Part shown: positions 47,301 to 56,196 of the stretch, piece after piece
How the letters are laid out: each line of letters starts with the position of its first letter
Position numbering within the stretch: position 1 is the first letter of the stretch
Assembly (NCBI RefSeq): GCF_005233845.1
Contig: NZ_SZQL01000014.1
Coordinates: 118,637 to 182,636, forward strand
Length of the DNA stretch: 64,000 nt
DNA from: Ilyomonas limi
Lineage (GTDB): Bacteria; Bacteroidota; Bacteroidia; Chitinophagales; Chitinophagaceae
Reading direction: 5' to 3'
Notes under the pieces: generated by a model
Told to the model about the DNA's origin: nothing
What the model saw: only the letters and a program-made list of their open reading frames with translations
Database searches by the model: none
Program-made: the position numbers and the translations under genes

Positions 47301-47540
47301 CGTCCCGTAATTATGACGGCATTAATGGCGGCTATTGGCTTACTACCTGCTGCACTCAGCACTGGTATTGGCAGCGAAACGCAAAAGCCATTAGCTATTG
47401 TAGTGATTGGCGGATTGGTAACTTCTACCATTCTCACCTTGCTTATTCTCCCGCTCATTTATGCGCAGGTGTATAACCTGATGCACAAGAGAGCCAATCG
47501 TAAGCTTCTACGAAAAGTAGGTGTTATTAGTCAGGGATAA
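44400..47540 (+). CDS. Heavy-metal RND efflux pump (CusA/CzcA family)
   Basis: The 1046-residue inner-membrane proton-driven pump. Twelve spans in the RND layout, with two large periplasmic loops. The HME-type TM4 motif GAVDFGIIIDGAVVMVEG carries D396, D402 and E409, matching the spacing of the proton-relay acids of CzcA (D-x5-D-x6-E). The Asn after the last Glu in many relatives is Gly here. Metal specificity (Cu/Ag against Co/Zn/Cd) cannot be decided. A 251-base gap separates it from the adaptor gene. Confidence 0.95.
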   Translation: MNKFIKNIIHFSLRHRYLVFFLTLVIAVVGFVCYKNTPIETFPDVTNTQIIIITQWPGRSAEEVEKFVTIPLEVSLNSVQKKINLRTTSSYGLSYVRLIFDDDVDDAFARQQVLSRLQNVDLPEEVKPEVEPPYGPTGEIYRYTLKSATRNIRDLTEIQDWVLDRQFKSIPGVADVNSFGGEEKVYEISVNPNYLAQYGLTALDVYNAVAKSNVNVGGDVIEQNGQAYVVRGIGLLNNISEIENIIITKINGVPVLVRNVAAVQEAGKPRLGQVSRDTIPDVVEGIVVMKKGENPSKVLDLIHDKVKDLNENVLPKDVQILPFYDRTNLMDFATETVIHNLIEGIVLVTCIVLIFMADWRTTVTVSIIIPLALLFAFICMRIQGMSANLLSMGAVDFGIIIDGAVVMVEGLFVALDHRAKEVGMERFNKLAKLGLFKQVGSEMGKAIFFSKLIIITCLIPIFAFQKVEGKMFSPLAYTLSFALLGALIFTLTLVPALSSILLKKNVREKHNVVVSFFENGIKNLFEKMYKVPRLSILIALIFMALTFFSVKFLGTEFLPELNEGALWVESELPMSVSLPEAVTMSAKMVSILREFPEVKQTLSQVGRTNDGTDPKGFFDVQIQVDLKPKEQWRKGFTEDALIDSMNTQLTKIPGVVYNYSQPIRDNVEEAVAGLNAALAVKIYGQDFTTLDSLANEVKAQLATVRGIEDLGVLRNLGQPEFRIELDNQKMALYGVNTADANAVIEMALGGKAATQLYQDERKFDVRIRYAKDFRDTQDKIDNLMIPTQDGTKIPLKEISNIRTLTGPAFIYRDNNSRYIGVKFSVRERDLGSTIAEAQQKVNAHVQLPHGYFTTWNGEFENQQRASKTLSHVVPICLLGIFLILFIMFGNVKDAVLVILNVPFALIGGILALHITGMNFSISAGIGFIALFGVCIQNGVILISVFRKNLEAKMHLYEALKEGVTSRVRPVIMTALMAAIGLLPAALSTGIGSETQKPLAIVVIGGLVTSTILTLLILPLIYAQVYNLMHKRANRKLLRKVGVISQG

Positions 47541-47771
47541 TCTGGCGAATAATAGAATATGGCTAATAATAGCACACGGATGGACACAGACTAAAGCACG
47601 GATTTATTTCTGGATAGTGATGGAACTGAGGAGGAAAGCTGATTAAACTGATTCATCTACATAATGAATCCTTTCCTATCCGTGCCGCAGCCGAGTTATC
47701 TGCGCTATCAAATTCGTGTAATTCGTATTTGAATAATTCGTGTGTAAAACAATCTGTGCATAATGTCTGCA
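47541..47771. other. Intergenic region downstream of the efflux pump
   Basis: No gene. Contains ATTCGTGTAATTCGTATTTG near 47704, of the degraded repetitive type found elsewhere between genes in this window. Confidence 0.4.
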
Positions 47772-48113
47772 TTATCCATGTCCTATTTCCTCATCATTCT
47801 TCTCTTTTTCTTTTTTATTCAGTAGTTCCTTATACAATTGCTCTTTTTGGTCCCACTGAAATTTTTTATAAAAAATAGCAACGAACACAACGATGGCGAG
47901 AATAGCAATAGTCAACACATTCGGGTTTAATTCGGAGTTGGCTACCATATCTGCCTGCTGGTACCACTGCCGTGTTACCACCGATGCCACAATACCAATA
48001 GCAAGCAGCAAACCTGCCGGCAAGCCAACGAGCAACTGCCGGAATAACTTTTTTTCACGGTCGCGGTTCTGCTGCCAGTACTCTACAAAACGTTGTTCCT
48101 GAGGTGTAAGCAT
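47772..48113 (-). CDS. Small two-span membrane protein
   Basis: The start at 48113 (MLTPQEQRFVEYWQQNRDREKK) is preferred over the longer frame to 48236. The 113-residue product has two spans (FRQLLVGLPAGLLLAIGIVASVV and VLTIAILAIVVFVAIFYKKF) separated by a short loop, with charged helical ends, ending in Glu/Lys-rich text. Family unknown to me; probably an inner-membrane protein. Confidence 0.75.
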   Translation of the reverse strand: MLTPQEQRFVEYWQQNRDREKKLFRQLLVGLPAGLLLAIGIVASVVTRQWYQQADMVANSELNPNVLTIAILAIVVFVAIFYKKFQWDQKEQLYKELLNKKEKEKNDEEIGHG

Positions 48114-48176
48114 AAAGCAATAATAATTATGCAAATATCCGCTAAGCAATTGTATATATGATAAATATGCACAAAA

Positions 48177-48207
48177 TTTGAGGCAGTTATAACAGGCATT
48201 ATCTTTA
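48177..48207 (+). promoter_or_regulatory. Bacteroidota-type promoter
   Basis: TTTG at 48177-48180, 19-base spacer, TATCTTTA at 48200-48207 (consensus TAnnTTTG with one mismatch). It stands 24 bases before the HU/SPOR gene. Confidence 0.7.
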
Positions 48208-48230
48208 CCCGGAGAATAAAAAAATAAACC

Positions 48231-49148
48231 GTGCATAAATACGACTACTATATTCAGGACTACTTGCTAAATGAGGGCGGATTTTCGGCAGAACATATTG
48301 GTGAGTTTAAGGCAATAAAGCAGAGTGACAATACGATGCCGGCGGTCAGTTTTATATATGATAAACATGCCGGCACATCGCAAGGCTTGGTAGCTTTTGT
48401 TGCCGATAAAGAGCATAAAAGCAAGGTGGTTATCGGGTTTGATTTAGAGGCTTACTTTGATGAAGCAAGGCAGTTTATGAATACCGGCAAACCCTGGATA
48501 ATACCCGGCATTGGCCAATTGCAGATGAACATGAACCGGGAGTATGAGCTGGTGCCGGAGCAGGAAGAACAGGCTGCCGCACTGGAAAGAAAACGTGCCA
48601 TACAAAGTAGCCACCCTGCCAACGAGTATGGTTTAGAACGAACAGATGTACCTAATGACAACCGGGCAGGTGTTATTTTGCTTACACTGCTGCTGATTGC
48701 AGCATTGGGTTTTGGAGCTTATTATTTGTATTCCAATCAGCAGGAAGCAGAGCCGGGTACTGCTGTTGCCGATACGGCAACTACGAAAGCAGATACGATG
48801 GTGACTGTGCCACCTTCCTCCAATATGAACAATACGGTTACAACTACTACACCGCCAGCTACTCAGCAGCCGATAGATACTGCCGCTGTACCAGCAACGA
48901 ATAGTAGCGGAACAATGAATGTGCAATTTGTGATTACAAGAACAACGAATACAGCTTATGCGTATAAAAGGTATAATCAATTAAAATCTTATGGAATTGC
49001 GGTAATTATGGATAGTGTACAGCGCGATACGAGTATGTTGTACAAATTGTATCTTACCAAAACATTAGCGCCCACCGATACGGCAAGAGTAAAGGATTCG
49101 TTGACTGTATATTTTGGTAAGCCGGTGAGGATCGGGGAGGTGAAGTAA
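48231..49148 (+). CDS. HU-CCDC81-like and SPOR domain membrane protein
   Basis: The frame begins with GTG. The N-terminal ~110 residues look like the bacterial HU-CCDC81 domain (YYIQDYLLNEGGFSAEHIGEF, then GKPWIIPGIGQLQMNM). One span follows at about 146-166 (AGVILLTLLLIAALGFGAYYL), a Thr-rich linker, and a C-terminal SPOR-like domain (NVQFVITRTTNTAYAYKRYNQLKSYGIAVIMDSV). SPOR domains bind denuded septal peptidoglycan, so a role in cell division or envelope is likely. Paired with the divergent membrane gene; the frames overlap only if that gene's unlikely long start is used. Confidence 0.8.
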   Translation: MHKYDYYIQDYLLNEGGFSAEHIGEFKAIKQSDNTMPAVSFIYDKHAGTSQGLVAFVADKEHKSKVVIGFDLEAYFDEARQFMNTGKPWIIPGIGQLQMNMNREYELVPEQEEQAAALERKRAIQSSHPANEYGLERTDVPNDNRAGVILLTLLLIAALGFGAYYLYSNQQEAEPGTAVADTATTKADTMVTVPPSSNMNNTVTTTTPPATQQPIDTAAVPATNSSGTMNVQFVITRTTNTAYAYKRYNQLKSYGIAVIMDSVQRDTSMLYKLYLTKTLAPTDTARVKDSLTVYFGKPVRIGEVK

Positions 49149-49510
49149 GGAGTAATAATTGTAACTGGGCATAATCTTTTTCTATTACTTATTCGCTTTC
49201 TACTGACTTGATAAATCTTTATAGCTAATCACTTACAGATTGTTATTAAAGAGAAGATAATAAGGTTGTTTTACTTCTCTTTACCTGTATGTTAAAGATT
49301 ATAAGGTCTTTTATGTATAACTGCTGATTGCTTTTAATACAAGCAGGAAAGGAAAATCTGAAATGAATCAATCCTTTTACCCTGTGCCCTCCGTGCATAA
49401 ACTCCTGCTACTTTTTGGCTCAAAAAAGCACTCGGTTAAAAGCTGAACGGGGATATTACAGTTCAAGTGTGCAACGCAACTACAGTTCAATAGGAGCGCC
49501 GCTGTTCGGT
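49149..49510. other. Intergenic region downstream of the SPOR gene
   Basis: No gene; includes a degraded intergenic stretch near 49375 (CCCTGTGCCCTCCGTGCATA). Confidence 0.4.
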
Positions 49511-49521
49511 CCTGCAAAAAA

Positions 49522-49551
49522 TAAAAAGCCCCGAAATTTCGGGGCTTTTGT
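49522..49551 (-). terminator. groEL terminator
   Basis: A 26-nt perfect palindrome 49524-49549 (AAAAGCCCCGAAA / TTTCGGGGCTTTT) beyond the end of groEL; T-rich on both strands. Confidence 0.9.
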
Positions 49552-49571
49552 ATAAAGGAAACAGATGAATA

Positions 49572-51209
49572 TTAATAATCCATACCGCCCATGCCGCCTG
49601 GCATACCGCCCGGAGCAGCAGCCGTTTTAGGCTCTGGCTTGTCGGCAACAACTGCTTCGGTAGTGAGCAACATACCGGCAATAGAAGCTGCGTTTTCCAA
49701 AGCAATACGCGTTACTTTAGTTGGGTCAATTACACCGGCTGCAAACAGGTTTTCATATTCTTCACTGTAAGCATTAAAGCCGTAATCGCCCTGACCTTCT
49801 TTTACTTTCTGTACGATAATGCTGCCTTCCATACCACTGTTGGCAACAATCTGGCGAAGTGGTTCTTCGATAGCGCGCTTAACGATAGCAATACCCGTAG
49901 TTTCATCTTCGTTGCCACCTTTTAATGTTTCGAGAGCCGAAGTAGCACGGATGTAAGCAACGCCGCCGCCTGGTACAATACCTTCTTCTACAGCAGCACG
50001 TGTAGCATGCAGTGCATCATCTACACGGTCTTTCTTTTCTTTCATTTCTACTTCGGTAGCAGCACCAATATATAATACAGCTACACCGCCGGCTAACTTA
50101 GCCAAACGTTCCTGTAGTTTTTCTTTGTCGTAGTCAGAAGTGGTAGTACCAATCTGAGATTTGATTTGATTAACGCGGGCTGCAATTTCATTTTCATCGC
50201 CTTTGCCGCCAACGATAGTCGTATTGTCTTTGTTGATGGTTACAGAATCTGCTTTACCTAAATAAGCTTCGGTAGCATTTTCCAGTTTATAACCCTGGTC
50301 TTCGCTGATAACAATACCACCAGTTAAAGTAGCAATATCCTGCAGCATTTCTTTACGACGGTCACCAAAGCCTGGTGCTTTTACAGCAGCTACTTTAAGC
50401 GTACCACGCAATTTGTTTACTACTAAAGTTGCTAATGCTTCCCCTTCTAAATCTTCTGCAATAATCAATAACGGACGACCGCTTTGTGCAGATTTTTCGA
50501 GGATAGGAAGGATATCTTTCATAGAAGAAATCTTCTTATCATAGATCAGGATAGATGGATTCTGCAGTTCAGCTTCCATTTTTTCGCTGTTGGTAACGAA
50601 GTATGGAGAGATATAACCACGGTCGAACTGCATACCTTCTACTACATCTACCGAAGTATCGGTGCCTTTTGCTTCTTCCACAGTAATAACGCCTTCCTTA
50701 CCTACTTTACCAAATGCTTCTGCAATCAGTTTACCAATGGTTTCGTCGTTATTAGCAGAAATAGCAGCCACTTGCTCAATTTTCTGGCTGTCGCTGCCTA
50801 CTGTTTGAGACTGTGCTTTAAGGCTGGCAACAACTGCTGCAACTGCTTTGTCGATGCCACGTTTCAAATCCATTGGATTAGCGCCGGCAGCTACATTTTT
50901 CAAACCTTCGCTAATAATAGACTGTGCCAACACGGTAGCAGTAGTAGTACCATCACCGGCAATATCAGCAGTTTTGCTGGCTACTTCTTTTACCATTTGT
51001 GCACCCATGTTTTCAATGGGGTCTTCCAATTCTATTTCTTTGGCTACGGTTACACCGTCTTTAGTGATAGCAGGTGCACCAAACTTCTTTTCAATTACTA
51101 CGTTGCGACCTTTAGGTCCAAGGGTTACTTTTACGGCATTGGCAAGGGTGTCAACACCTTTTTTCATTTTATTTCTTGCTTCAATATCGAAGAAGAGTTG
51201 TTTAGACAT
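49572..51209 (-). CDS. groL: Chaperonin GroEL (Hsp60)
   Basis: The 545-residue ATP-dependent chaperonin. It carries the ATP motif [12 protein letters not shown] (about residues 86-97), the GroEL signature [12 protein letters not shown] (about 404-415) and the Gly-Met C-terminal tail [12 protein letters not shown]. Full length. Encoded after groES with a 110-base gap on the same strand. Confidence 0.99.
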   Translation of the reverse strand: MSKQLFFDIEARNKMKKGVDTLANAVKVTLGPKGRNVVIEKKFGAPAITKDGVTVAKEIELEDPIENMGAQMVKEVASKTADIAGDGTTTATVLAQSIISEGLKNVAAGANPMDLKRGIDKAVAAVVASLKAQSQTVGSDSQKIEQVAAISANNDETIGKLIAEAFGKVGKEGVITVEEAKGTDTSVDVVEGMQFDRGYISPYFVTNSEKMEAELQNPSILIYDKKISSMKDILPILEKSAQSGRPLLIIAEDLEGEALATLVVNKLRGTLKVAAVKAPGFGDRRKEMLQDIATLTGGIVISEDQGYKLENATEAYLGKADSVTINKDNTTIVGGKGDENEIAARVNQIKSQIGTTTSDYDKEKLQERLAKLAGGVAVLYIGAATEVEMKEKKDRVDDALHATRAAVEEGIVPGGGVAYIRATSALETLKGGNEDETTGIAIVKRAIEEPLRQIVANSGMEGSIIVQKVKEGQGDYGFNAYSEEYENLFAAGVIDPTKVTRIALENAASIAGMLLTTEAVVADKPEPKTAAAPGGMPGGMGGMDY

Positions 51210-51319
51210 ATTTTATGCCCCTAACCCCTGAAGGGGAATTTTTATACTGCAGAGGCGTGCAGTTTTTATTTTTAGGTAAATAAGGTTTGTTAAACTAATA
51301 TAGCTCCCTTTGGGCTGGG

Positions 51320-51601
51320 CTACACTATAGCGAGGATATCGCTTTCTCTCATAATTAAATAGTCATTGCCATCAATCTGTATTTCGGTGCCTGCATATTT
51401 GCCGTACAATACAGTATCGCCTTCTTTTACAGTTACTGGTTCATCTTTCTTGCCGGGGCCGGCAGCTACCACGGTACCGCGTTGTGGTTTTTCTTTGGCG
51501 GTATCGGGAATGATTAAGCCCGAAGACGTTTTTTCTTCTGCCGGAGCAGGTTTCACTATTACCCTGTCGTGCAGCGGAGTTACATTCAGTTTGTCAGCCA
51601 T
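51320..51601 (-). CDS. groS: Co-chaperonin GroES (Hsp10)
   Basis: The 93-residue cap of GroEL. It has the mobile loop region ([21 protein letters not shown]) and the conserved [12 protein letters not shown] opening and GKYAGTEI. Upstream DNA has a repeated TTTTAAAA motif at about 51613 and 51625 but no CIRCE element (TTAGCACTC-N9-GAGTGCTAA), so regulation by HrcA is not supported. Confidence 0.99.
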   Translation of the reverse strand: MADKLNVTPLHDRVIVKPAPAEEKTSSGLIIPDTAKEKPQRGTVVAAGPGKKDEPVTVKEGDTVLYGKYAGTEIQIDGNDYLIMRESDILAIV

Positions 51602-51870
51602 AATTATTAGGTTTTAAAATTTACGTTTTAAAATGATGTTTTCCTGTCCACAATTTTTTTGCCATCGCATAGTATAAAGTCAAAATTGCATAAAGCATGG
51701 CAGTAGAAAGGTGTGCAAAGAAAATGGTTTGTAAGGCTGTGACAAAATTTCATTTTGGAGGAAATGTAACAGTGGCGGGGAATGTGGGCGTTTTTGAGAG
51801 TGGTTTTTAAAGATAAGTTTGAATTTGGAAGCCATTATTCTGGAATTACCGTCATTTTTAGCTTGCCTTG
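51602..51870. other. Intergenic region upstream of groES
   Basis: No gene seen; the promoter of the groES-groEL operon should be here, but no clear consensus boxes are visible. It runs up to the palindrome at 51875. Confidence 0.4.
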
Positions 51871-51874
51871 CTAT

Positions 51875-51924
51875 GGCCTACGCTGCGGCTTTCCCGATGA
51901 ACCGGAAAAGCCGCAGCGTAGGCC
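51875..51924. repeat. 18-bp perfect palindrome, REP-like
   Basis: Inverted repeat 51875-51892 / 51907-51924 (GGCCTACGCTGCGGCTTT and its complement) with a 14-base loop, GC-rich compared with its AT-rich surroundings. There is no T-run, so it is not a terminator. Confidence 0.65.
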
Positions 51925-52139
51925 GGCTATAATTAAATTTTCTTGTTGGCAGCAATTCCGGAATGACAGACTAAGATGCATCTTTGCTCATTAACAATTA
52001 ATAACAGTATTCAACAAGGTCATTCTCTTAAAAACAAAATTCCTTTTTACATAATAAATAACGCTGCTCTGCCAAGCAGCTTTTAAAACACCCAACCGAA
52101 AGGTGTATCTTCGCGCCGCAAAAAGTTCTTTACAAAAAC

Positions 52140-53075
52140 ATGATTAGCAGAAGAAATATACGTGTGAAAGTGATGCAGATGCTGTATGCATTGGAAACGA
52201 TGGAAGATACGACAGGAAAAACAGACCCGGTGAAAAGCCTGCGGCAAAAGCTGGACGAAAGCAGTGAATTATTTACTTACCTCGTACACTTCATCACCCA
52301 GGTGGCGCGCTATGCCGAAACAGATGCCCGCCTGCGTGCTTCCAAAAATTTAGTAACCGAAGAAGACCGTAATGTAAATACGAAAATTGCCGGCAACCAG
52401 TTGCTCTGGAAAATACTGGAAAATCCCGGTTTCGGCAGTGCCGTTAGCCATTTTAATGTTGCCCGTGTGGACGATGAGGGTATGGTGAGAAAGGTGTATC
52501 TGGAGTTAGTTCAATCAGATATTTACAAGACTTATATACAAAAACTCTCGCGCGAAAAGGGGGAAGAGAAGAGTATATTGCAATATATTTTTACCGATTT
52601 GATGTTGCCCGATGAAGCATTTACATCGTTTATAGAAGAGCAGTTTACCAACTGGCAGGATGATGCCGAGATGATGCAACAATTGGTATTGAATTATTTA
52701 AATAAACCCACCGGTTTTGAAGTAGCTACTTTTGTAACCACCGATAAATGGCAGTTTGCGCGCGAATTGCTTACCAGCGTGCTGAATAAAAAAGAATACG
52801 TGGTTGGATTAATAAAACCACGCCTCAAAAACTGGGATGCCGACCGTATTGCTGTACTGGATATGATTCTTTTACAAATGGGTGTGTGCGAATTGTTGTA
52901 TTTCGAAACCATTCCGCCTAAAGTAACGATTAATGAATATATAGATATTGCCAAGGAATACAGCACACAGCAAAGCGGACATTTCATCAATGGCATATTA
53001 GATGCGATTCATAAAGATTTGCTCCGCGAAAATAAAATTCATAAAATAGCTTTTAAACAAAACACTAACGGATAA
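52140..53075 (+). CDS. nusB: Transcription antitermination factor NusB
   Basis: The long Bacteroidota form (311 residues). The NusB fold is in the C-terminal half (about 195-300: ELLTSVLNKKEYVVGLIKPRLKNWDADRIAVLDMILLQMGVCELLYFETIPPKVTINEYIDIAKEYS), with the ending HFINGILDAIHKDL. The first half is the phylum-specific extension, starting MISRRNIRVKVMQMLYAL. Binds boxA RNA in rRNA antitermination. Followed 31 bases later by the DUF1573 gene. Confidence 0.95.
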   Translation: MISRRNIRVKVMQMLYALETMEDTTGKTDPVKSLRQKLDESSELFTYLVHFITQVARYAETDARLRASKNLVTEEDRNVNTKIAGNQLLWKILENPGFGSAVSHFNVARVDDEGMVRKVYLELVQSDIYKTYIQKLSREKGEEKSILQYIFTDLMLPDEAFTSFIEEQFTNWQDDAEMMQQLVLNYLNKPTGFEVATFVTTDKWQFARELLTSVLNKKEYVVGLIKPRLKNWDADRIAVLDMILLQMGVCELLYFETIPPKVTINEYIDIAKEYSTQQSGHFINGILDAIHKDLLRENKIHKIAFKQNTNG

Positions 53076-53106
53076 GGGAGTAATTTGCGCCCGCAAATAC
53101 AGTGGT

Positions 53107-53550
53107 ATGAAAAGTTTTTTATTAATTATAATTGGCGGTGCATTGCTGGCATCCACAGCCTGCAACAATGGCAACGCCAACAGTGCAACAGCTGCCGGCA
53201 GCAATGCCCAGCAGGATACGGCTAATTTTACCACCGCCGTATGGACCGATTCGCTGCAAAACTTTGGTACGGTAGAAAAAGGCAAACAGGTGAAGATTGT
53301 GTTTCATGTAAAAAATACCGGCGACAAACCGCTGTTTATTACATCTGCCAATCCAAGCTGTGGCTGCACCGTAGCCGATTACACCAAAAGTGCTATACCC
53401 AGCGGCGAAACCGGCGAAGTAACAGCTAACTTTGACAGCAATCATGGTGCGGCCGGAAAAATTCACAAGAGCATTGCCGTGGTAAGCAATACCAATCCTG
53501 CGCGTACCACGCTTGTTTTTGAAGGGCAGGTAGAAGCAGCAAAACAATAA
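53107..53550 (+). CDS. DUF1573 lipoprotein
   Basis: The 147-residue exported lipoprotein has a signal ending STAC (Cys 19). The mature region is a DUF1573 immunoglobulin-like domain (LQNFGTVEKGKQVKIVFHVKNTGDKPLFITSANPSCGCTV) with the family's conserved SCGC, which may bind metal or form a disulfide. The family commonly follows nusB and precedes yajC in Bacteroidota. Confidence 0.92.
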   Translation: MKSFLLIIIGGALLASTACNNGNANSATAAGSNAQQDTANFTTAVWTDSLQNFGTVEKGKQVKIVFHVKNTGDKPLFITSANPSCGCTVADYTKSAIPSGETGEVTANFDSNHGAAGKIHKSIAVVSNTNPARTTLVFEGQVEAAKQ

Positions 53551-53569
53551 CCATTTAAATCAAAGACAA

Positions 53570-53929
53570 ATGATATACAACACCGTTTTATTGTCAGCCA
53601 GTGCCAGCGGCCAACCATCCAGCGGCGGCTCTTTTCAGTTAATCATGATGGGTGCCATCATCCTCGTATTCTGGCTTTTTATGATACGCCCGCAGGCAAA
53701 AAAGGCTAAAGAGCAAAAGAAATTTATTGAAAATATGGGCAAAGGCGACCGTATTGTAACGATTGCCGGTATTCATGGCACCATTAATAAAGTAAATGAA
53801 GACGGTACCATACAGTTGGAGGTAAGCCCCGGCAGCTATATGAAGATAGAAAAATCAGCCATCAGCCAGGAGTGGACGGCTGCTCTTAATAAAGCAAACG
53901 CTGCTGCAACGGCTGTAGAAAAGAAATAA
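53570..53929 (+). CDS. yajC: Preprotein translocase subunit YajC
   Basis: The 119-residue protein has one N-terminal span (QLIMMGAIILVFWLFMIRPQAKKAKEQ, about 23-49) and the typical NMGKGDRIVTIAGIHGTINKV cytoplasmic region. YajC is associated with SecDF in the holotranslocon. The 19-base spacing from the DUF1573 gene suggests one operon with nusB. Confidence 0.95.
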   Translation: MIYNTVLLSASASGQPSSGGSFQLIMMGAIILVFWLFMIRPQAKKAKEQKKFIENMGKGDRIVTIAGIHGTINKVNEDGTIQLEVSPGSYMKIEKSAISQEWTAALNKANAAATAVEKK

Positions 53930-53952
53930 GTATTATAGCAAAAGAATTTATT

Positions 53953-53981
53953 AACCGGAAGTGTTCCCTTCCGGTTTCTTT
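53953..53981 (+). terminator. Terminator between yajC and the EndoIII-like gene
   Basis: Stem 53953-53961 / 53968-53976 (AACCGGAAG / CTTCCGGTT), then TTTCTTTTTAT, between convergent genes. Confidence 0.85.
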
Positions 53982-54644
53982 TTATCTATGGGTTGTTATG
54001 CCCACCTGCCGGCAATATTCCAAAACAGGGCAGATTGAGCAATGTGGTGCTCTGCCGGTGCAAATATGTTTGCCAAAAGGCATGAGTAAACGGTTTATAT
54101 CTATCCACTTCTTTTTATCTACCTTTTCTTCCAGCGCCAGCATGGTTTGCTCGGGCTGGCTTGTTTGCACAAAGCCCCAGCGGTTTACCACCCGATGCAC
54201 ATGAATATCTACGCTGATGGCAGCCTGCTGTGTAGCAACACCCAAAGCCAGATTAGCACATTTAGGACCAACTCCTTTTATAGCCGTTAATACATCAAAG
54301 TCGGCAGGCAACTCGCCGTTATATTCTTCTATTGCTTTATGAGCAATGCTTAATATTGTTCCTGCTTTTTGGTGCGGAAAGGTAGTGTCATATAATAAAT
54401 CGGCTAATTCATTCAAAGACAATCTGGCAATTTCTTCAGGTGTTCTTCCTTTTTGGAATAGACGATAGGATACAGGAATAGTAGTTTCGTCTAATGTTCT
54501 AATGGAAACAATGCAGGAGATCAGTTGTTCAAATACAGTAGTAAAGCCTTCTTCGTATAATTGGAACATGGCAGCCTTTGGATATTGTGCAACCGCTTTT
54601 TCAATGCGGTGGAGCATTGTGTTAAGGTCAAAAGGCTTTTTCAT
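53982..54644 (-). CDS. Endonuclease III-like DNA glycosylase
   Basis: The 220-residue HhH-GPD protein of base-excision repair. It has the helix-hairpin-helix GVGPKCA (124-130) with Lys 128 as the expected catalytic Lys, the catalytic Asp in VDIHVHRV (Asp 146), and a 4Fe-4S cluster motif C195-x6-C202-x2-C205-x5-C211. EndoIII removes oxidised pyrimidines. It is somewhat divergent from canonical Nth (QLISCIVSIRTLDETT in place of the usual QLLSAQATD), so a different substrate preference is possible. Confidence 0.9.
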   Translation of the reverse strand: MKKPFDLNTMLHRIEKAVAQYPKAAMFQLYEEGFTTVFEQLISCIVSIRTLDETTIPVSYRLFQKGRTPEEIARLSLNELADLLYDTTFPHQKAGTILSIAHKAIEEYNGELPADFDVLTAIKGVGPKCANLALGVATQQAAISVDIHVHRVVNRWGFVQTSQPEQTMLALEEKVDKKKWIDINRLLMPFGKHICTGRAPHCSICPVLEYCRQVGITTHR

Positions 54645-54693
54645 GATGTATTAAAAAAGCAACAATCTTACCAACTGGAAAAGTCAAACAAAA

Positions 54694-54731
54694 TACAAAA
54701 GGCTTAACCTGGATTGGTTAAGCCTTTTGTA
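54694..54731 (-). terminator. ahcY terminator
   Basis: Perfect 16-bp stem 54694-54709 / 54716-54731 (core AAAAGGCTTAACC / GGTTAAGCCTTTT), 6-base loop. Confidence 0.92.
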
Positions 54732-54751
54732 TAAGATGAAAAACAGGAAGA

Positions 54752-56080
54752 TTAGTAACGATAAAATTCAGATTTAAACGGACCATTTTTGCTAATGCCT
54801 AAATACTCCGCTTGTTTGTTTGTCAGCTCGTCCAGCTCTACGCCAATTTTTGCTAAGTGCAGGCGGGCAACTTTTTCATCCAGATGCTTGGGCAGTACAT
54901 ACACTTTGTTTTCGTAGGCTTGTCCGTTTGTCCACAATTCTATTTGTGCCAATACCTGGTTAGTAAACGAGTTACTCATTACAAAGCTGGGGTGACCGGT
55001 AGCGCAGCCAAGGTTTACCAAACGTCCTTCGGCCAATACAATCACTTCTTTACCGTCTATATCGTACAAGTCAACCTGCGGTTTGATGGTATCTTTGGTA
55101 TTGCCATAATTTTCGTTCAGCCAGGCCATATCAATCTCAATATCAAAGTGGCCGATATTGCACACAATAGCTTTGTCTTTCATCAGGCGGAAATGCTTTT
55201 CGGTAATCAAATCGCGGCAGCCGCTGGCAGTTACAATAATATCACCTTCTTTTACTGCATCAATCATTTTCTTTACTTCATAGCCGTCCATGGCCGCCTG
55301 TAACGCGCAAATAGGGTCAATTTCTGTAACAATTACACGGCAACCGGCGCCACGCAACGAAGCAGCAGAACCCTTACCCACATCGCCATAACCACCAACA
55401 ACCGCTACTTTACCAGCCATCATTACATCGGTAGCACGGCGTATTGCATCTACCAACGATTCTTTACAGCCGTACTTATTGTCAAATTTACTCTTTGTTA
55501 CAGAGTCATTAATGTTTATTGCAGGAATTGGTAGTGTACCTTTTGTCATTCTTTCGTACAGGCGGTGTACACCGGTCGTAGTTTCTTCCGAGATGCCTTT
55601 TACATGCTGTACCAGTTCGGGATATTTATCCAATACCATGTTGGTAAGATCACCGCCATCATCCAGAATCATATTAAGCGGGCGGTCTTCGCTGCCAAAA
55701 AACAGCGTTTGTTCTATACACCAGTCCGCTTCTTCCAATGTTTCGCCTTTCCATGCAAACACAGGAACACCGGCAGCTGCAATAGCCGCAGCAGCATGGT
55801 CTTGCGTAGAAAAGATATTGCACGAACTCCAGCGCACTTCGGCACCCAAAGCTACCAATGTTTCAATCAGCACCGCCGTTTGAATGGTCATGTGCAGGCA
55901 GCCTGCAATGCGCGCACCTTTTAGCGGCTGCGAAGCGCCATATTCGGCACGCAGTGCCATCAAGCCGGGCATTTCCGCTTCGGCAAGGCGTATTTCTTTA
56001 CGTCCCCACGGAGCGAGGCTCATATCGGCTACCTTGTATTGAAGGTCAAAATCAATTCCTTGTTTTGTGATTGCTGACAT
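54752..56080 (-). CDS. ahcY: S-adenosylhomocysteine hydrolase
   Basis: NAD-dependent enzyme of the methyl cycle, cleaving S-adenosylhomocysteine to adenosine and homocysteine. The start at 56080 ([19 protein letters not shown]) gives the family length of 442 residues. It carries the NAD-binding [11 protein letters not shown] and the substrate motifs [24 protein letters not shown] text ([16 protein letters not shown]) and [10 protein letters not shown]; the C-terminus ends YRY. Divergent from the Lrp-type regulator at 56197, which may regulate it (speculative). Confidence 0.98.
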   Translation of the reverse strand: MSAITKQGIDFDLQYKVADMSLAPWGRKEIRLAEAEMPGLMALRAEYGASQPLKGARIAGCLHMTIQTAVLIETLVALGAEVRWSSCNIFSTQDHAAAAIAAAGVPVFAWKGETLEEADWCIEQTLFFGSEDRPLNMILDDGGDLTNMVLDKYPELVQHVKGISEETTTGVHRLYERMTKGTLPIPAININDSVTKSKFDNKYGCKESLVDAIRRATDVMMAGKVAVVGGYGDVGKGSAASLRGAGCRVIVTEIDPICALQAAMDGYEVKKMIDAVKEGDIIVTASGCRDLITEKHFRLMKDKAIVCNIGHFDIEIDMAWLNENYGNTKDTIKPQVDLYDIDGKEVIVLAEGRLVNLGCATGHPSFVMSNSFTNQVLAQIELWTNGQAYENKVYVLPKHLDEKVARLHLAKIGVELDELTNKQAEYLGISKNGPFKSEFYRY

Positions 56081-56196
56081 ACTTATTTTATTTAGATTGC
56101 AAAAGTACACGGATAGTATATTATTCTGAACTGTTGTAAAAATTTAGAATAATTTTCTATTTATTGCTTTTTAGAATCATAAACGCCTGTTTTGCC

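Noticed and set aside
51602..51870. CIRCE/HrcA operator upstream of groES
   Set aside because: No TTAGCACTC-N9-GAGTGCTAA palindrome is present.
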